Assembly: GCA_023228725.1 (NCBI GenBank)
Contig: JALOAQ010000011.1
Location: 1 to 41,095 of the forward strand
From: Bacteroidales bacterium
Lineage (GTDB): Bacteria > Bacteroidota > Bacteroidia > Bacteroidales > ML635J-15
DNA: 41,095 nucleotides
Direction of reading: 5' to 3'
Shown here: positions 25,967 through 34,101 of the stretch, piece by piece
How the letters are laid out: each line of letters begins with the position of its first letter
Position numbering within the stretch: position 1 is the stretch's first letter
Program-made: the position numbers and the translations under genes
Notes under the pieces: generated by a model
Told to the model about the DNA's origin: nothing
Seen by the model: the letters and a program-made list of their open reading frames with translations, nothing else
Database searches by the model: none

Positions 25967-26554
25967 TCAAAATCTCAAAATTTCCTTATACAATTTTTGC
26001 GCAGGTAATCCCATTACATTATAAAACGAGCCTTCAATATATTCAACTGCAATCATACCAATCCATTCCTGAATTCCATATGCACCGGCTTTATCATAAG
26101 GTTTATAATTTTCTATATAATATAAAATTTCTTCTTTGCTTAGTTTAGAAAATTTTACTTTAGTTTCAGCAAAAAAACTTGTAGTTTTATTTGTTGATCG
26201 CAGACAAACTCCAGTAAAAACAAAATGCTCTTTATCGCTCAAAAACTCAAGCATTTCTACAGCATCTTTTTTGTTTATAGGTTTGCCTAAAACCCTATTA
26301 TCTTTCCAAACTATTGTGTCGGCAGTTACAAGGATTTCATTTTCTTTTAAATCTTTGTAGGCTATAGATTTTTCTTTTGCAAGATAAATGGCAATATTTT
26401 CACGAAAAACATTATCTGGAATAATTTCTTTTGCATCCGGGCTTTTTACTATTTCTAAATTAAAATTGAAATTAGAAATAAGTTCTTGGCGACGCGGACT
26501 GCTTGATGCTAATAATATTTTGTAATTTGGTTTTAAAAATTTATATTTTTCCAT
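25967..26554 (-). CDS. maf: Maf family nucleotide pyrophosphatase
   Basis: House-cleaning pyrophosphatase that hydrolyses non-canonical or canonical nucleoside triphosphates (dTTP/UTP or methylated GTP in known members) in the cytoplasm. It has the N-terminal ILLASSSPRRQELIS loop, VTADTIVWKDNRVLGKP with the catalytic Asp, and YDKAGAYGIQEW near the end. At 195 aa it is of normal length. Its start overlaps the UbiA stop by 14 nt, at the end of an operon DUF2520-kdsC-ubiA-maf. Confidence 0.95.
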   Translation of the reverse strand: MEKYKFLKPNYKILLASSSPRRQELISNFNFNLEIVKSPDAKEIIPDNVFRENIAIYLAKEKSIAYKDLKENEILVTADTIVWKDNRVLGKPINKKDAVEMLEFLSDKEHFVFTGVCLRSTNKTTSFFAETKVKFSKLSKEEILYYIENYKPYDKAGAYGIQEWIGMIAVEYIEGSFYNVMGLPAQKLYKEILRF

Positions 26555-27515
26555 AAACTGCTAAGCTAAATATAAAGCTAAATAAAATGCCAAAAATAAT
26601 TATCAAGTTAATTAGATTAAGCATAGTTTTGTGTTTTTTTGAAGCTTTCCAGGTTAAAGCGATTAAAAATAATAGTACCGCAGGAAATACTATAAAAGCA
26701 TAAATATAAAATGGTGCTGTTAAGTAATCTCTGAAAAAGATTAATTTTGATAAGTAAATTTCCCAAATAAGAATAATAGATGTTATAGAAATTAAACTTA
26801 AAGCTGAAATTATAAAGTCTGTTTTTCTTTTTCCTATAACTGTTGGAAATGATTTAATTCCTGTTGCTTTATCACCTGAATATTCTATGCAGTCTTTTAC
26901 TAATTCTCGAATATAAGTAAATATAAAAGCGAAAATTGAAAAACCAATAATTAATTGAACAGATAATTTAATTGCTCTTATAGAGTTTTCTTCCCATTGC
27001 AAAATTGAGTGTTCTAATGCAAAATATTCTGTAATTGCAACAGATAAGGGGATTAAGGCTATTGTTAAAGCTAAGCTAAAATTTCCAATGAATAAAATTC
27101 TTTTTAGCTCGGCAGAGTAAGTCCACAAAACGGCTGCAATAAAAATAAATAAAAAACCTATTATCAATTTATTAGCAAAATAAGCCGCAATAAATCCGCA
27201 AATTATTCCCAAAATATTAAAAATAATATTTAAAGAAATCATTTGCCGCCTTCTGATTTTAAAGCCTAATAAAGCTTTCAGCGGTTTGTTGATATAATCA
27301 GTTTTTCTGTCAAAATAATCGTTAATAAAATTGCCTGCTATAAATAAAAATACAATTCCAAGAACAAGAAAAATAAAACCTATTCTAGGAAAAGCCAAGT
27401 AAAGTTTATAATTGGAGAAAAGTGCCTGAGTAACAGCATATCTCATAGCTATCATTGTTAAAATAATGATAAATAAGTTTTTCCAGCGAATTAGTTTTAG
27501 AAATGTAGTATTCAT
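26541..27515 (-). CDS. UbiA-family prenyltransferase
   Basis: Integral membrane prenyltransferase of 324 aa with about eight to nine helices. The two metal-diphosphate motifs are present: NFINDYFDRKTDYIN (NDxxDxxxD) and ELVKDCIEYSGDKATG (DxxxD type), followed by FPTVIGKRKT. Bacteroidota copies in this neighbourhood are often labelled geranylgeranylglycerol-phosphate transferase, but the acceptor is uncertain; menaquinone (MenA), heme O and other products use the same fold, and no quinone gene is near. I chose ATG at 27515, 10 nt after the KdsC stop; the longer reading overlaps that gene. Confidence 0.82.
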   Translation of the reverse strand: MNTTFLKLIRWKNLFIIILTMIAMRYAVTQALFSNYKLYLAFPRIGFIFLVLGIVFLFIAGNFINDYFDRKTDYINKPLKALLGFKIRRRQMISLNIIFNILGIICGFIAAYFANKLIIGFLFIFIAAVLWTYSAELKRILFIGNFSLALTIALIPLSVAITEYFALEHSILQWEENSIRAIKLSVQLIIGFSIFAFIFTYIRELVKDCIEYSGDKATGIKSFPTVIGKRKTDFIISALSLISITSIILIWEIYLSKLIFFRDYLTAPFYIYAFIVFPAVLLFLIALTWKASKKHKTMLNLINLIIIFGILFSFIFSLAVYGKI

Positions 27516-27525
27516 ATTTTTATTT

Positions 27526-28065
27526 TTAGGTATTAAATGCATCATCGTCCATCCATAAGCCTTTTGCTCTAAGAACTTGCTCGGTAATTTCTCTTACGCA
27601 GCCTTCTCCGCCTTTTTTTGAAGAAACAAATAAAGATATTTCTTTTATTTCGTCAGCTGCATCAGCAGGGCAGCAAGCTACGCCAACAATTTTTAAAAGC
27701 TCGTAATCAGGAATGTCATCACCCATATATAGGGTTTTTTCTTCATCAAGATTGTATTTTGCTTTTAAATTAGCAAAATCTTCAATTTTTCTTTTACTTT
27801 TAATAATAACATCAGGAATACCAAGTGCATCGTAACGAATTTTTACAGCTTCATTAAGCCCACCCGATAAAATTATAACTCTTAATCCTTTTTGAATTGC
27901 ATATCTTAAAATATAGCCATCTTTAACATTTGTTGAACGCAATAACTCACCTTTTTCACTAATTAAAACATTTGAAGCGGATAATACGCCGTCAATATCA
28001 AAAATTAAAGTGTCTAGGTTTTTTAATATTTCTTTGAAATTAAGGTTTTTTAATTTTTTTTTCAT
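27526..28065 (-). CDS. HAD phosphatase, KdsC-like
   Basis: Small cytoplasmic HAD hydrolase of the KDO-8-phosphate phosphatase type, which makes free KDO for the lipopolysaccharide core. The 179-aa sequence has LIFDIDGVL (nucleophile Asp23 and Asp25), RVIILSGG with the motif II Ser, the Lys of IKSKRKIEDF, and the MGDDIPDYELL acidic motif. It lacks the cap domain, as C0 enzymes do. The DIDGVL start and GLRVIILSGG are close to KdsC, but substrate specificity is inferred. I chose ATG at 28065, giving a 26-nt overlap with the DUF2520 gene; the longer reading begins with TTG. Confidence 0.85.
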   Translation of the reverse strand: MKKKLKNLNFKEILKNLDTLIFDIDGVLSASNVLISEKGELLRSTNVKDGYILRYAIQKGLRVIILSGGLNEAVKIRYDALGIPDVIIKSKRKIEDFANLKAKYNLDEEKTLYMGDDIPDYELLKIVGVACCPADAADEIKEISLFVSSKKGGEGCVREITEQVLRAKGLWMDDDAFNT

Positions 28066-28840
28066 CTCTAAAATGTGTTTCTTCAATACTTTGGCTCATT
28101 AATTTATATATTTCTAATAAAGTTTTATTTGTTTTTAAAAACTGAATTTGTTTGTCCATGGTCTCATAATCTTGTCTAACAGCTGGACCTGTTTGTGAGG
28201 CAAAAGCCCCGTTAGTAATAAGTTTTTCAAAACTTTGTTTAAGTAAAGCTTTAAGAATGTTTTTATCTATTTTATTTTCTTCTAAAATATTTTCGCCTAA
28301 ACTAATGCAATGATTCATAAAATTGCAGGCAAAAACTCCGGAAATATGAATTACTTTTCTTTGTGCTTCGTTAATTATATAATACTTACACCTAAGTTTT
28401 TCGCTTAGTTTTATTAGTTTATTTAAAGTTTGTTTGTTCGAGGCTTCAAGACAAAGCGGAACTTCAGAAAAATCTAATTTTGCATTTTTAGAAAAAGTCT
28501 GAAAGGGATAAAATACTCCATAATTTTCAGTTTTACCCTCAAAAACATTCATACTCAAACTACCTGCAGTATGCAACATAATTTTGTCAGGATAAGGTTT
28601 AAGCTGTTTAATAATTTTTAAATTTGCTTCATCTGTCATTGCAAACAGGAAGGTATCTGCACTAGTGTCAATTTTATTAATTTCATTAGTAAATGTACAG
28701 CCTGCCATATCTGCTAATTGTGATGCAGTTTCTAAATTACGACTAAAAATTTGAGAAATTTCTATACCCGCCATACTAAGGGCTTTACATAAATGAAATG
28801 CTAAATTGCCAGAACCGAGAATTACGATTTTGTTTATCAT
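28040..28840 (-). CDS. Rossmann-like and DUF2520 domain protein
   Basis: A 266-aa cytoplasmic protein with an N-terminal dinucleotide-binding fold (KIVILGSGNLAFHLCKAL, a GxGNLA motif) and a C-terminal all-helical DUF2520 domain (from about residue 130) with HISGVFACNFMNHCISLGE and TGPAVRQDYETMDKQIQFL. It resembles prephenate or F420-dependent NADP oxidoreductases in fold. The reaction is unknown. It is first in the operon DUF2520-kdsC-ubiA-maf; an exact -7 element (TAAGTTTG, minus, 28860-28867) lies just upstream. Confidence 0.86.
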   Translation of the reverse strand: MINKIVILGSGNLAFHLCKALSMAGIEISQIFSRNLETASQLADMAGCTFTNEINKIDTSADTFLFAMTDEANLKIIKQLKPYPDKIMLHTAGSLSMNVFEGKTENYGVFYPFQTFSKNAKLDFSEVPLCLEASNKQTLNKLIKLSEKLRCKYYIINEAQRKVIHISGVFACNFMNHCISLGENILEENKIDKNILKALLKQSFEKLITNGAFASQTGPAVRQDYETMDKQIQFLKTNKTLLEIYKLMSQSIEETHFRDEKKIKKP

Positions 28841-28942
28841 AAAATCTAATTTGATAACACAAACTTAATAAAATTTATTGATATATGTATGCAAATTAAA
28901 ATATATGTAATTTTCCAAACTTAAATTAGACTGTTTTTTTTG

Positions 28943-31525
28943 TTATAATTGATTTTCTTTTCTTTTTCTTTTAATTTCAAAAAACAATCCAAGCCCCATC
29001 ATTAAAAATAAAATTATTGAACTGGCATAAGAAATCATAACTCCTTTTTTATAAACTTTTGGTATAAATTCAAATTTTATTTCGTGTTTACCTGCCGGTA
29101 CTAGCATTGCTCTTAAAATATAATTAGCCCTAAAATATTTAGCTTCTTTGCCATCAATGCTAACTTTCCAACCATGAGGATAATAAATTTCAGAAAAAAC
29201 AGCTAATTGTTCTGAGTTTGTTTCGCATTCATAAATCACATAATCTGGTGCAATATCTTTAAGAATTATTTTTGCAGAATTATCCTCTGTATATGTCCAA
29301 TCTTTTATTAAATCATGATATCTAAATTCAACTATTGCTTGCTTTTCTGGAGAAAATGAACTTAGTTTTTCAATTTCCTCATCTGGACTTTCAACTTTAA
29401 TAATACTATCCACAAACCAGGCATTGCCTAAGCTATTTGTGTTTATTATAGGATTAGCGTTTGGGTTAAAAATAATATATTTGGTATTAAGCATATTCAT
29501 AATTGGAGTACGTGCAAATTGCTCGTAAAATTGTTGAAGTTCATTAGCTGAAAACCTATTTTCAATCCCTTGATTAATAATGCTCTCTGTAAAATATAAT
29601 TCTTTAAATAATATTGAATCATGAACTTCTTGGTATCTACGCATTTTAGCACCTGAATAACCACCTATGGATTTATGGTAAAATGAAGTTGAACCATCGT
29701 TGAAAACACTGCTACATCCAGCTGAAACATTACAAACCCTATAATGAGGATTATTATCATCTAAAATAAATTTGTCAGCAGGAGTTTTTTCAAAAGGAAT
29801 TTCGTATTTTCGTTTCGGTACAAAATTATCATCATTTAAGTAGCGTTTGTTTATTGTCCACATATCTACCAAAACTAAAATGGCTAAAGTGGCAATTACA
29901 ATATTGGGTTTTAATTTTTTATTTATTAATAAATAAACTAAAACTGCCGCAAGCAATATAAAAACAAATGAACGGGTAGCGTCTTTTCTTACTAAATCTG
30001 CTCGGTCTTGAGTAATGGCTGTAACAAAATCAATTTTAAATTTTTCTTTTGCATTATCATATCCGGCTTCGTTAGGAAAATATGATGCAAACATTTCTGC
30101 TGTTCTTATTTCGCTTTTTGATTCTCCACTTAATCCTGTAATATTTGGTTTCACTATAAAAGCAAGTGTAACTATGGCTGTTGTTGCTAATGCGATATAA
30201 AAATTCTTTAAAAGCTTATCTTTATCAAAATTATTTTTTATAATTTCTGCAATTGACAAAATGGCTAAAAGAGGCATAGCGGTTTCGGCAATTACCAAAA
30301 TCATTGAGACAGTTCTAAATTTATTATAGCCTGGCACATAATCTAAAAAAAAGTGGGTAAGCCATTCAAAATTTTTACCCCAAGCTAGTATTATTGAAAA
30401 TATAGTTAATGTTAAAAGCCACCATTTTATTTTTCCTCTAATAATTAAAAGCCCAAAAACAAATAAAAATACAACTATTGCTCCCACATAAACAGGCCCA
30501 GCAGTAAAAGCTTGGTCGCCAAAATAAGTTGGCATAGTTTTACAAATTTCTTTTGCATTTTGTTTTCCAAAAACATTTTTAATAACTTCGTATGTTTCTG
30601 ATTTTTCGGATAATGCTGATTGCGATGCTCCGCCTTTTGCATTTGGAATTAGTAATGTGAATGTTTCGTCTATTCCGTAACTCCAGCTTGTAGCATAGCC
30701 CTTGTCAAGTCCAGAGGTAAAGCCATCACCTTGTTTGTTGGCTAATTCGGATTTTCCTCGAATAGAATAGGGGAGGTATTCTTGGGTAGTCATTATAAAA
30801 GCTGCATTTATTCCAATAGCTAAAATTAGACCTATAGATAATATTCCAACAGTTTTGAAAAATTGCAATAAATATTTTTCTTTTATAGCCCAAGCAAGTT
30901 CAAAAATTCCGTAAATAATTATAGATAAACCAGTGTAATAAGTTATTTGAACATGATTAGTTAATATTTGCAGAGCTAAAAAGAAAGTCATTAAAAACAT
31001 TCCCGCCCAAGGTTTTTTTCGCTCAAAAGCTAAGAGTACTCCAGCAAAAATTGGTCCTATATAGCCTATTGCTACCGCTTTAGTAAAATGCCCTGCTGCA
31101 ATAATTATAAAATAATAAGATGAAAATCCAAACATTAATGCTCCCAGCATTGATAACCACGGGTTTAGCCTAAGAGTGATTAATAAAATATAAAAGCCAA
31201 GCAGATACCAGAAAATCATATTTATTGGCACTGCATCATTAAAAATTAAAACTTTATAAATTTTAAAAAATATATTTTCTTGTTTGGCAGTCGAAACAGC
31301 ATAAGTTGGCATACCACTAAACATACTGTTATTCCAAAACACTAACCTATCGTTTTCTTTTTCGTAGTCGTTATTAGCTTTTGCAATTGCTGTATAAGTG
31401 TTGTAGTCGTGAGTTGATATTCTTTTTCCATTTAAATAAGGACTGCCATAAATAGAAGCAATTATTAAAAATGCTAATACAGCAATAAAATGAGGTAAAT
31501 TTTTTGCAAAAAAATTTGATTTCAT
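28943..31525 (-). CDS. YfhO family membrane protein
   Basis: Very large integral membrane protein (860 aa) of the YfhO family, a glycosyltransferase-like GT-C fold. About eleven to thirteen hydrophobic helices fill the first 560 residues, beginning after a short N-terminus (LPHFIAVLAFLIIASIYGSPY), followed by a soluble C-terminal domain of about 280 residues (PADKFILDDNNPHYRV, GGYSGAKMRRYQE, YYPHGWKVSIDGKEAKYFRANYILRAMLVPAG) and a final transmembrane helix. B. subtilis YfhO is involved in modification of lipoteichoic acid; the substrate in Bacteroidota is unknown. Monocistronic. Confidence 0.88.
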   Translation of the reverse strand: MKSNFFAKNLPHFIAVLAFLIIASIYGSPYLNGKRISTHDYNTYTAIAKANNDYEKENDRLVFWNNSMFSGMPTYAVSTAKQENIFFKIYKVLIFNDAVPINMIFWYLLGFYILLITLRLNPWLSMLGALMFGFSSYYFIIIAAGHFTKAVAIGYIGPIFAGVLLAFERKKPWAGMFLMTFFLALQILTNHVQITYYTGLSIIIYGIFELAWAIKEKYLLQFFKTVGILSIGLILAIGINAAFIMTTQEYLPYSIRGKSELANKQGDGFTSGLDKGYATSWSYGIDETFTLLIPNAKGGASQSALSEKSETYEVIKNVFGKQNAKEICKTMPTYFGDQAFTAGPVYVGAIVVFLFVFGLLIIRGKIKWWLLTLTIFSIILAWGKNFEWLTHFFLDYVPGYNKFRTVSMILVIAETAMPLLAILSIAEIIKNNFDKDKLLKNFYIALATTAIVTLAFIVKPNITGLSGESKSEIRTAEMFASYFPNEAGYDNAKEKFKIDFVTAITQDRADLVRKDATRSFVFILLAAVLVYLLINKKLKPNIVIATLAILVLVDMWTINKRYLNDDNFVPKRKYEIPFEKTPADKFILDDNNPHYRVCNVSAGCSSVFNDGSTSFYHKSIGGYSGAKMRRYQEVHDSILFKELYFTESIINQGIENRFSANELQQFYEQFARTPIMNMLNTKYIIFNPNANPIINTNSLGNAWFVDSIIKVESPDEEIEKLSSFSPEKQAIVEFRYHDLIKDWTYTEDNSAKIILKDIAPDYVIYECETNSEQLAVFSEIYYPHGWKVSIDGKEAKYFRANYILRAMLVPAGKHEIKFEFIPKVYKKGVMISYASSIILFLMMGLGLFFEIKRKRKENQL

Positions 31526-31699
31526 ATTCTCAAGTCTTTAATTTGGTGTAAAAATAGAAATAATTAAGGAACTGTAATAATATTTATGACAAATTTTAAA
31601 TAAATGGCATAAAAAATTTAACAAATGATATGAAAATTAAATATTTTCAAATAAAAACGTATTTTTACATTTGTGTTTTATTGAAAACAAAAATATTTT

Positions 31700-32045
31700 G
31701 GCTAAAGCCGATATAGAGTGAGATTTATATATCCGCCAGATAAATCTGGCGGGAATTGATATTTCGATTTTATAAAAAACGATAATATCAATTGAAATAT
31801 TTTGGCTAAAGCCGATATAGAGTGAGATTTATGTATTCGCCAGATAAATCTGGCGGGAATTGATATTTCAGTTTATTACAAAAGATAATATCAATAAAAA
31901 TTTTTTGGCTAAAGCCGATATAGAGTGAGATTTATATGTCCGCCAGATAAATCTGGCGGGAATTGATATTCGATTTTATAAAAAACGATAATATCAATTA
32001 AAATATTTTGGCTAAAGCCGATATAGAGTGAGATTTATATATCCG
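31700..32045. repeat. Tandem array of a structured 103-bp repeat, four copies
   Basis: The core GGCTAAAGCCGATATAGAG starts at 31700, 31804, 31907 and 32010, a spacing of 104, 103 and 103 bp. Each full unit contains a GGCT/AGCC mini-hairpin, a perfect 8-9 bp hairpin (CCGCCAGA, TAAA, TCTGGCGG; in unit one at 31733-31752) and a wide palindrome (ATTGATATT against AATATCAAT). Copy two differs in the loop region and has CCGCC changed to TCGCC. The fourth copy is cut after CCG at about 32045, where the kinase remnant begins. Similar intergenic repeats with GGCTAAAGCC occur in other Bacteroidota as I remember them. Confidence 0.85.
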
Positions 32046-32203
32046 ACTTTGTTAGAATTAAAAATGAAAAAACAAAGTATATCTCTGGCTCAGGTTTAGG
32101 TTTATCAATATCAAAAAAAATGGTTGAACTTTATAACGGGAGGATTGAAGTGCAAAGTACGCCTGATGTTGGCAGTGTTTTTACTGTTTTTATGCCTTGT
32201 TAA
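32045..32203 (+). pseudogene. C-terminal remnant of a sensor histidine kinase
   Basis: An open stretch of 52 codons ending in TAA encodes the end of a HATPase domain: the F-box-like FVRIKNEKT, the G2 box ISGSGLGLSISKKMVELYNG (split in use), and the final GSVFTVFMP. The frame has no start, and going upstream it runs into the repeat array and a TAG within about 11 codons. The first three quarters of the kinase are missing. The truncation coincides exactly with the end of the fourth repeat copy. Confidence 0.78.
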
Positions 32204-32319
32204 AAATCTTATGAAACTAAATGTTATTAAATAATTTTTTTTATTTTTGTCCTAAAACAAATAATAAGAACTCAATAATTTTTGATGGCTTATGTAATTT
32301 AGCATAAGTTAGTTTTTTA

Positions 32320-32412
32320 TAGAGAGAACGGGACTGGTGTTCCAATCGGTCTTCAAAACCGATAGCAGGCGGATAAAACCGTCTGTGGCAGGTTCGATTC
32401 CTGCTCTCTCAG
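32320..32412 (+). tRNA. selC: tRNA-Sec, anticodon UCA
   Basis: Cloverleaf with selenocysteine features: D arm GGGAC/GTTCC with a 4-nt loop (32330-32343), six-pair anticodon stem ATCGGT/ACCGAT with loop CTTCAAA (32345-32363; anticodon TCA at 32353-32355), a long variable arm CAGGCGG/CCGTCTG (32366-32385) and T arm GCAGG/CCTGC with loop TTCGATT (32388-32404). The acceptor arm is odd: GAGAGA (32322-32327) pairs with TCTCTC (32405-32410), then A-A is unpaired; counting the G at 32412 as discriminator gives a seven-position stem with one mismatch instead of the usual eight pairs. CCA is not encoded. tRNA-Ser with a UCA anticodon would be the alternative. Confidence 0.82.
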
Positions 32413-32588
32413 CTAATAAATTGCTCTTTTTAAAAAGCATTTATGTCTCGTTCAAAAATTATTAAAATTTTTTAAGATAGACTAAAGTTTTGTTAAAGTC
32501 TTGAAAATGTGAAACAAAAAGCGTTGATATTGCGTTATTTTTATTAAATTATGGGTGAAAAAAAGTAGAAATTTAAAAAATTTTGAAT

Positions 32589-34049
32589 ATGAAATATAAA
32601 CATGTTTTAATTAGTTTTTTTAGTGGAATAATTGGTGCTATTATTGCCGTTTTGATTATTGATTCGTACAAAACATCTTCTGATGCTGAAACAAAAAACC
32701 AACATAGTTTAGTTGCAGACTATTATTTGAATAAACAGCATCAACTTCCTGCAACAGCGGTTGCAAATCCATTTCTATTTAGTCCAAGTTCGAGTTTTGA
32801 TTTTACTTCTGCTGCAGAAATGAGCGTTCCCGCAGTTGTTCACGTAAAAACTCAATATAGCCAACCAAATTATACTTTGTATGATTTTATTTTTGGTACT
32901 TCGCCACGATATTCAACTCCTGTTTTAACTTCTGGTTCGGGAGTTATAGTTTCGCCTGATGGTTATATTGTTACAAACAATCACGTTGTGGAAGATGCAG
33001 AAACAATTGAAGTTGTGTTGAATAACAAAAAATCGTATTCAGCAAAACTTGTTGGACGTGATGCTACTACTGATATTGCTTTGTTGAAAGTTAATGCTAA
33101 TAATTTACCTTTTTTAAATTATGGCGATAGTGATAATATAAAAATTGGTGAATGGGTTTTAGCTATAGGTAATCCATTTAATTTAACTTCAACTGCAACG
33201 GCTGGGATTATTAGTGCAAAAGCACGAAATATTAGCATAATGTCAGAAAATATGGCTATAGAATCTTTTATTCAAACCGATGCGGCAGTTAATCCAGGTA
33301 ATAGTGGTGGCGCTTTAGTAAATACAAAAGGCGAACTTATAGGAATAAATACAGCAATAGCTTCGCGAACAGGTTCTTTTGTAGGGTATTCTTTTGCTAT
33401 TCCAGTAAATATCGTGAGAAAAGTTGTTGCCGATTTAGTTGAATTTGGAGAAGTACAGAGAGCTTATATTGGAATTGATTTGTTGGATATTGATTCAGAT
33501 TTGGCTAATCAACTTTCTATTAGTAAAATCGAAGGTGTTTATGTGGCAAATGTTTTAGCAAATGGAGCAGGCGACAAAGCAGGATTGAAAGCAGGCGACA
33601 TAATTACTGCTATAAATGATACTAAAGTAAATTCTGTTTCTGAATTTTTAGAATATTTAAGCCGCTTTAGACCTGGAGATAGAGTAAATTTGTCTGTTAA
33701 GGGTGGACGTACAACAAAAAATATAAAACTAACTTTACAAAATAAATATGGCGAAACTTCTATCGTGAAATCAGAAAGTATAGATGATTTGGGTGCTAAA
33801 TTTGAAGTTTTATCAGATTATGATAAAGCCCGTTATAGAATAAATTCTGGTATTCTAGTTACTGAGGTTTCTGCTGGTAAGTTTTTGGCAAATGGAATAA
33901 AAAAAGGTTTTATTATTGTAAGAGTTAATAAAGAATATGTGAATAGCGTTCAAGATTTTCAAAATATAATCATTAAGTCTAACGGAAACCTTTCTATAGA
34001 AGGCTTTTATCCAAATGGAGGCTCTGCATATTATTCGTTTAAGATATAA
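32589..34049 (+). CDS. degP: HtrA/DegP-family serine protease
   Basis: Periplasmic protease and chaperone that clears misfolded envelope proteins. A single N-terminal hydrophobic helix (about residues 7-25) acts as membrane anchor or uncleaved signal. The trypsin-like domain has the full triad: His132 in TNNHVVEDAE, Asp162 in TDIALLKV, Ser239 in NPGNSGGAL. Two PDZ domains follow: the first with AYIGIDLLDI and GDKAGLKAGDIITAINDTKV (about 285-380), the second shorter and more diverged (about 400-486). At 486 aa this is a normal length. I chose ATG at 32589; TTG at 32583 is the alternative. Confidence 0.95.
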   Translation: MKYKHVLISFFSGIIGAIIAVLIIDSYKTSSDAETKNQHSLVADYYLNKQHQLPATAVANPFLFSPSSSFDFTSAAEMSVPAVVHVKTQYSQPNYTLYDFIFGTSPRYSTPVLTSGSGVIVSPDGYIVTNNHVVEDAETIEVVLNNKKSYSAKLVGRDATTDIALLKVNANNLPFLNYGDSDNIKIGEWVLAIGNPFNLTSTATAGIISAKARNISIMSENMAIESFIQTDAAVNPGNSGGALVNTKGELIGINTAIASRTGSFVGYSFAIPVNIVRKVVADLVEFGEVQRAYIGIDLLDIDSDLANQLSISKIEGVYVANVLANGAGDKAGLKAGDIITAINDTKVNSVSEFLEYLSRFRPGDRVNLSVKGGRTTKNIKLTLQNKYGETSIVKSESIDDLGAKFEVLSDYDKARYRINSGILVTEVSAGKFLANGIKKGFIIVRVNKEYVNSVQDFQNIIIKSNGNLSIEGFYPNGGSAYYSFKI

Positions 34050-34101
34050 GTAAAAGCGTTTTATACTAGAGTTTCTTTAATTTATCTCGTGCATTTATTT
34101 C

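Larger units (their letters stand above)
31526..32588. other. Gene-poor stretch with repeats, kinase remnant and tRNA
   Basis: About 1060 bp without an intact protein gene. It contains the repeat array, the histidine kinase remnant and the tRNA-Sec described separately. The parts between (31526-31699, 32204-32319, 32413-32588) are AT-rich leader sequence. A 28-codon plus-strand frame, 31630-31716, opens with MKIKYFQ and stops inside the first repeat; I see no support for it as a gene. Confidence 0.7.

Noticed and set aside
31630..31716. 28-codon frame starting MKIKYFQ as the lost N-terminus of the kinase
   Set aside because: It ends inside the first repeat, has no kinase feature and cannot be linked to the remnant from sequence alone.
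31700..32045. CRISPR array
   Set aside because: The repeating unit is about 103 bp with no unique spacers between short repeats, and no cas gene is present; the copies are near identical throughout.
32320..32412. tRNA-Ser reading UGA
   Set aside because: The four-nucleotide D loop, six-pair anticodon stem and G discriminator position fit tRNA-Sec better, though the shortened acceptor stem leaves some doubt.
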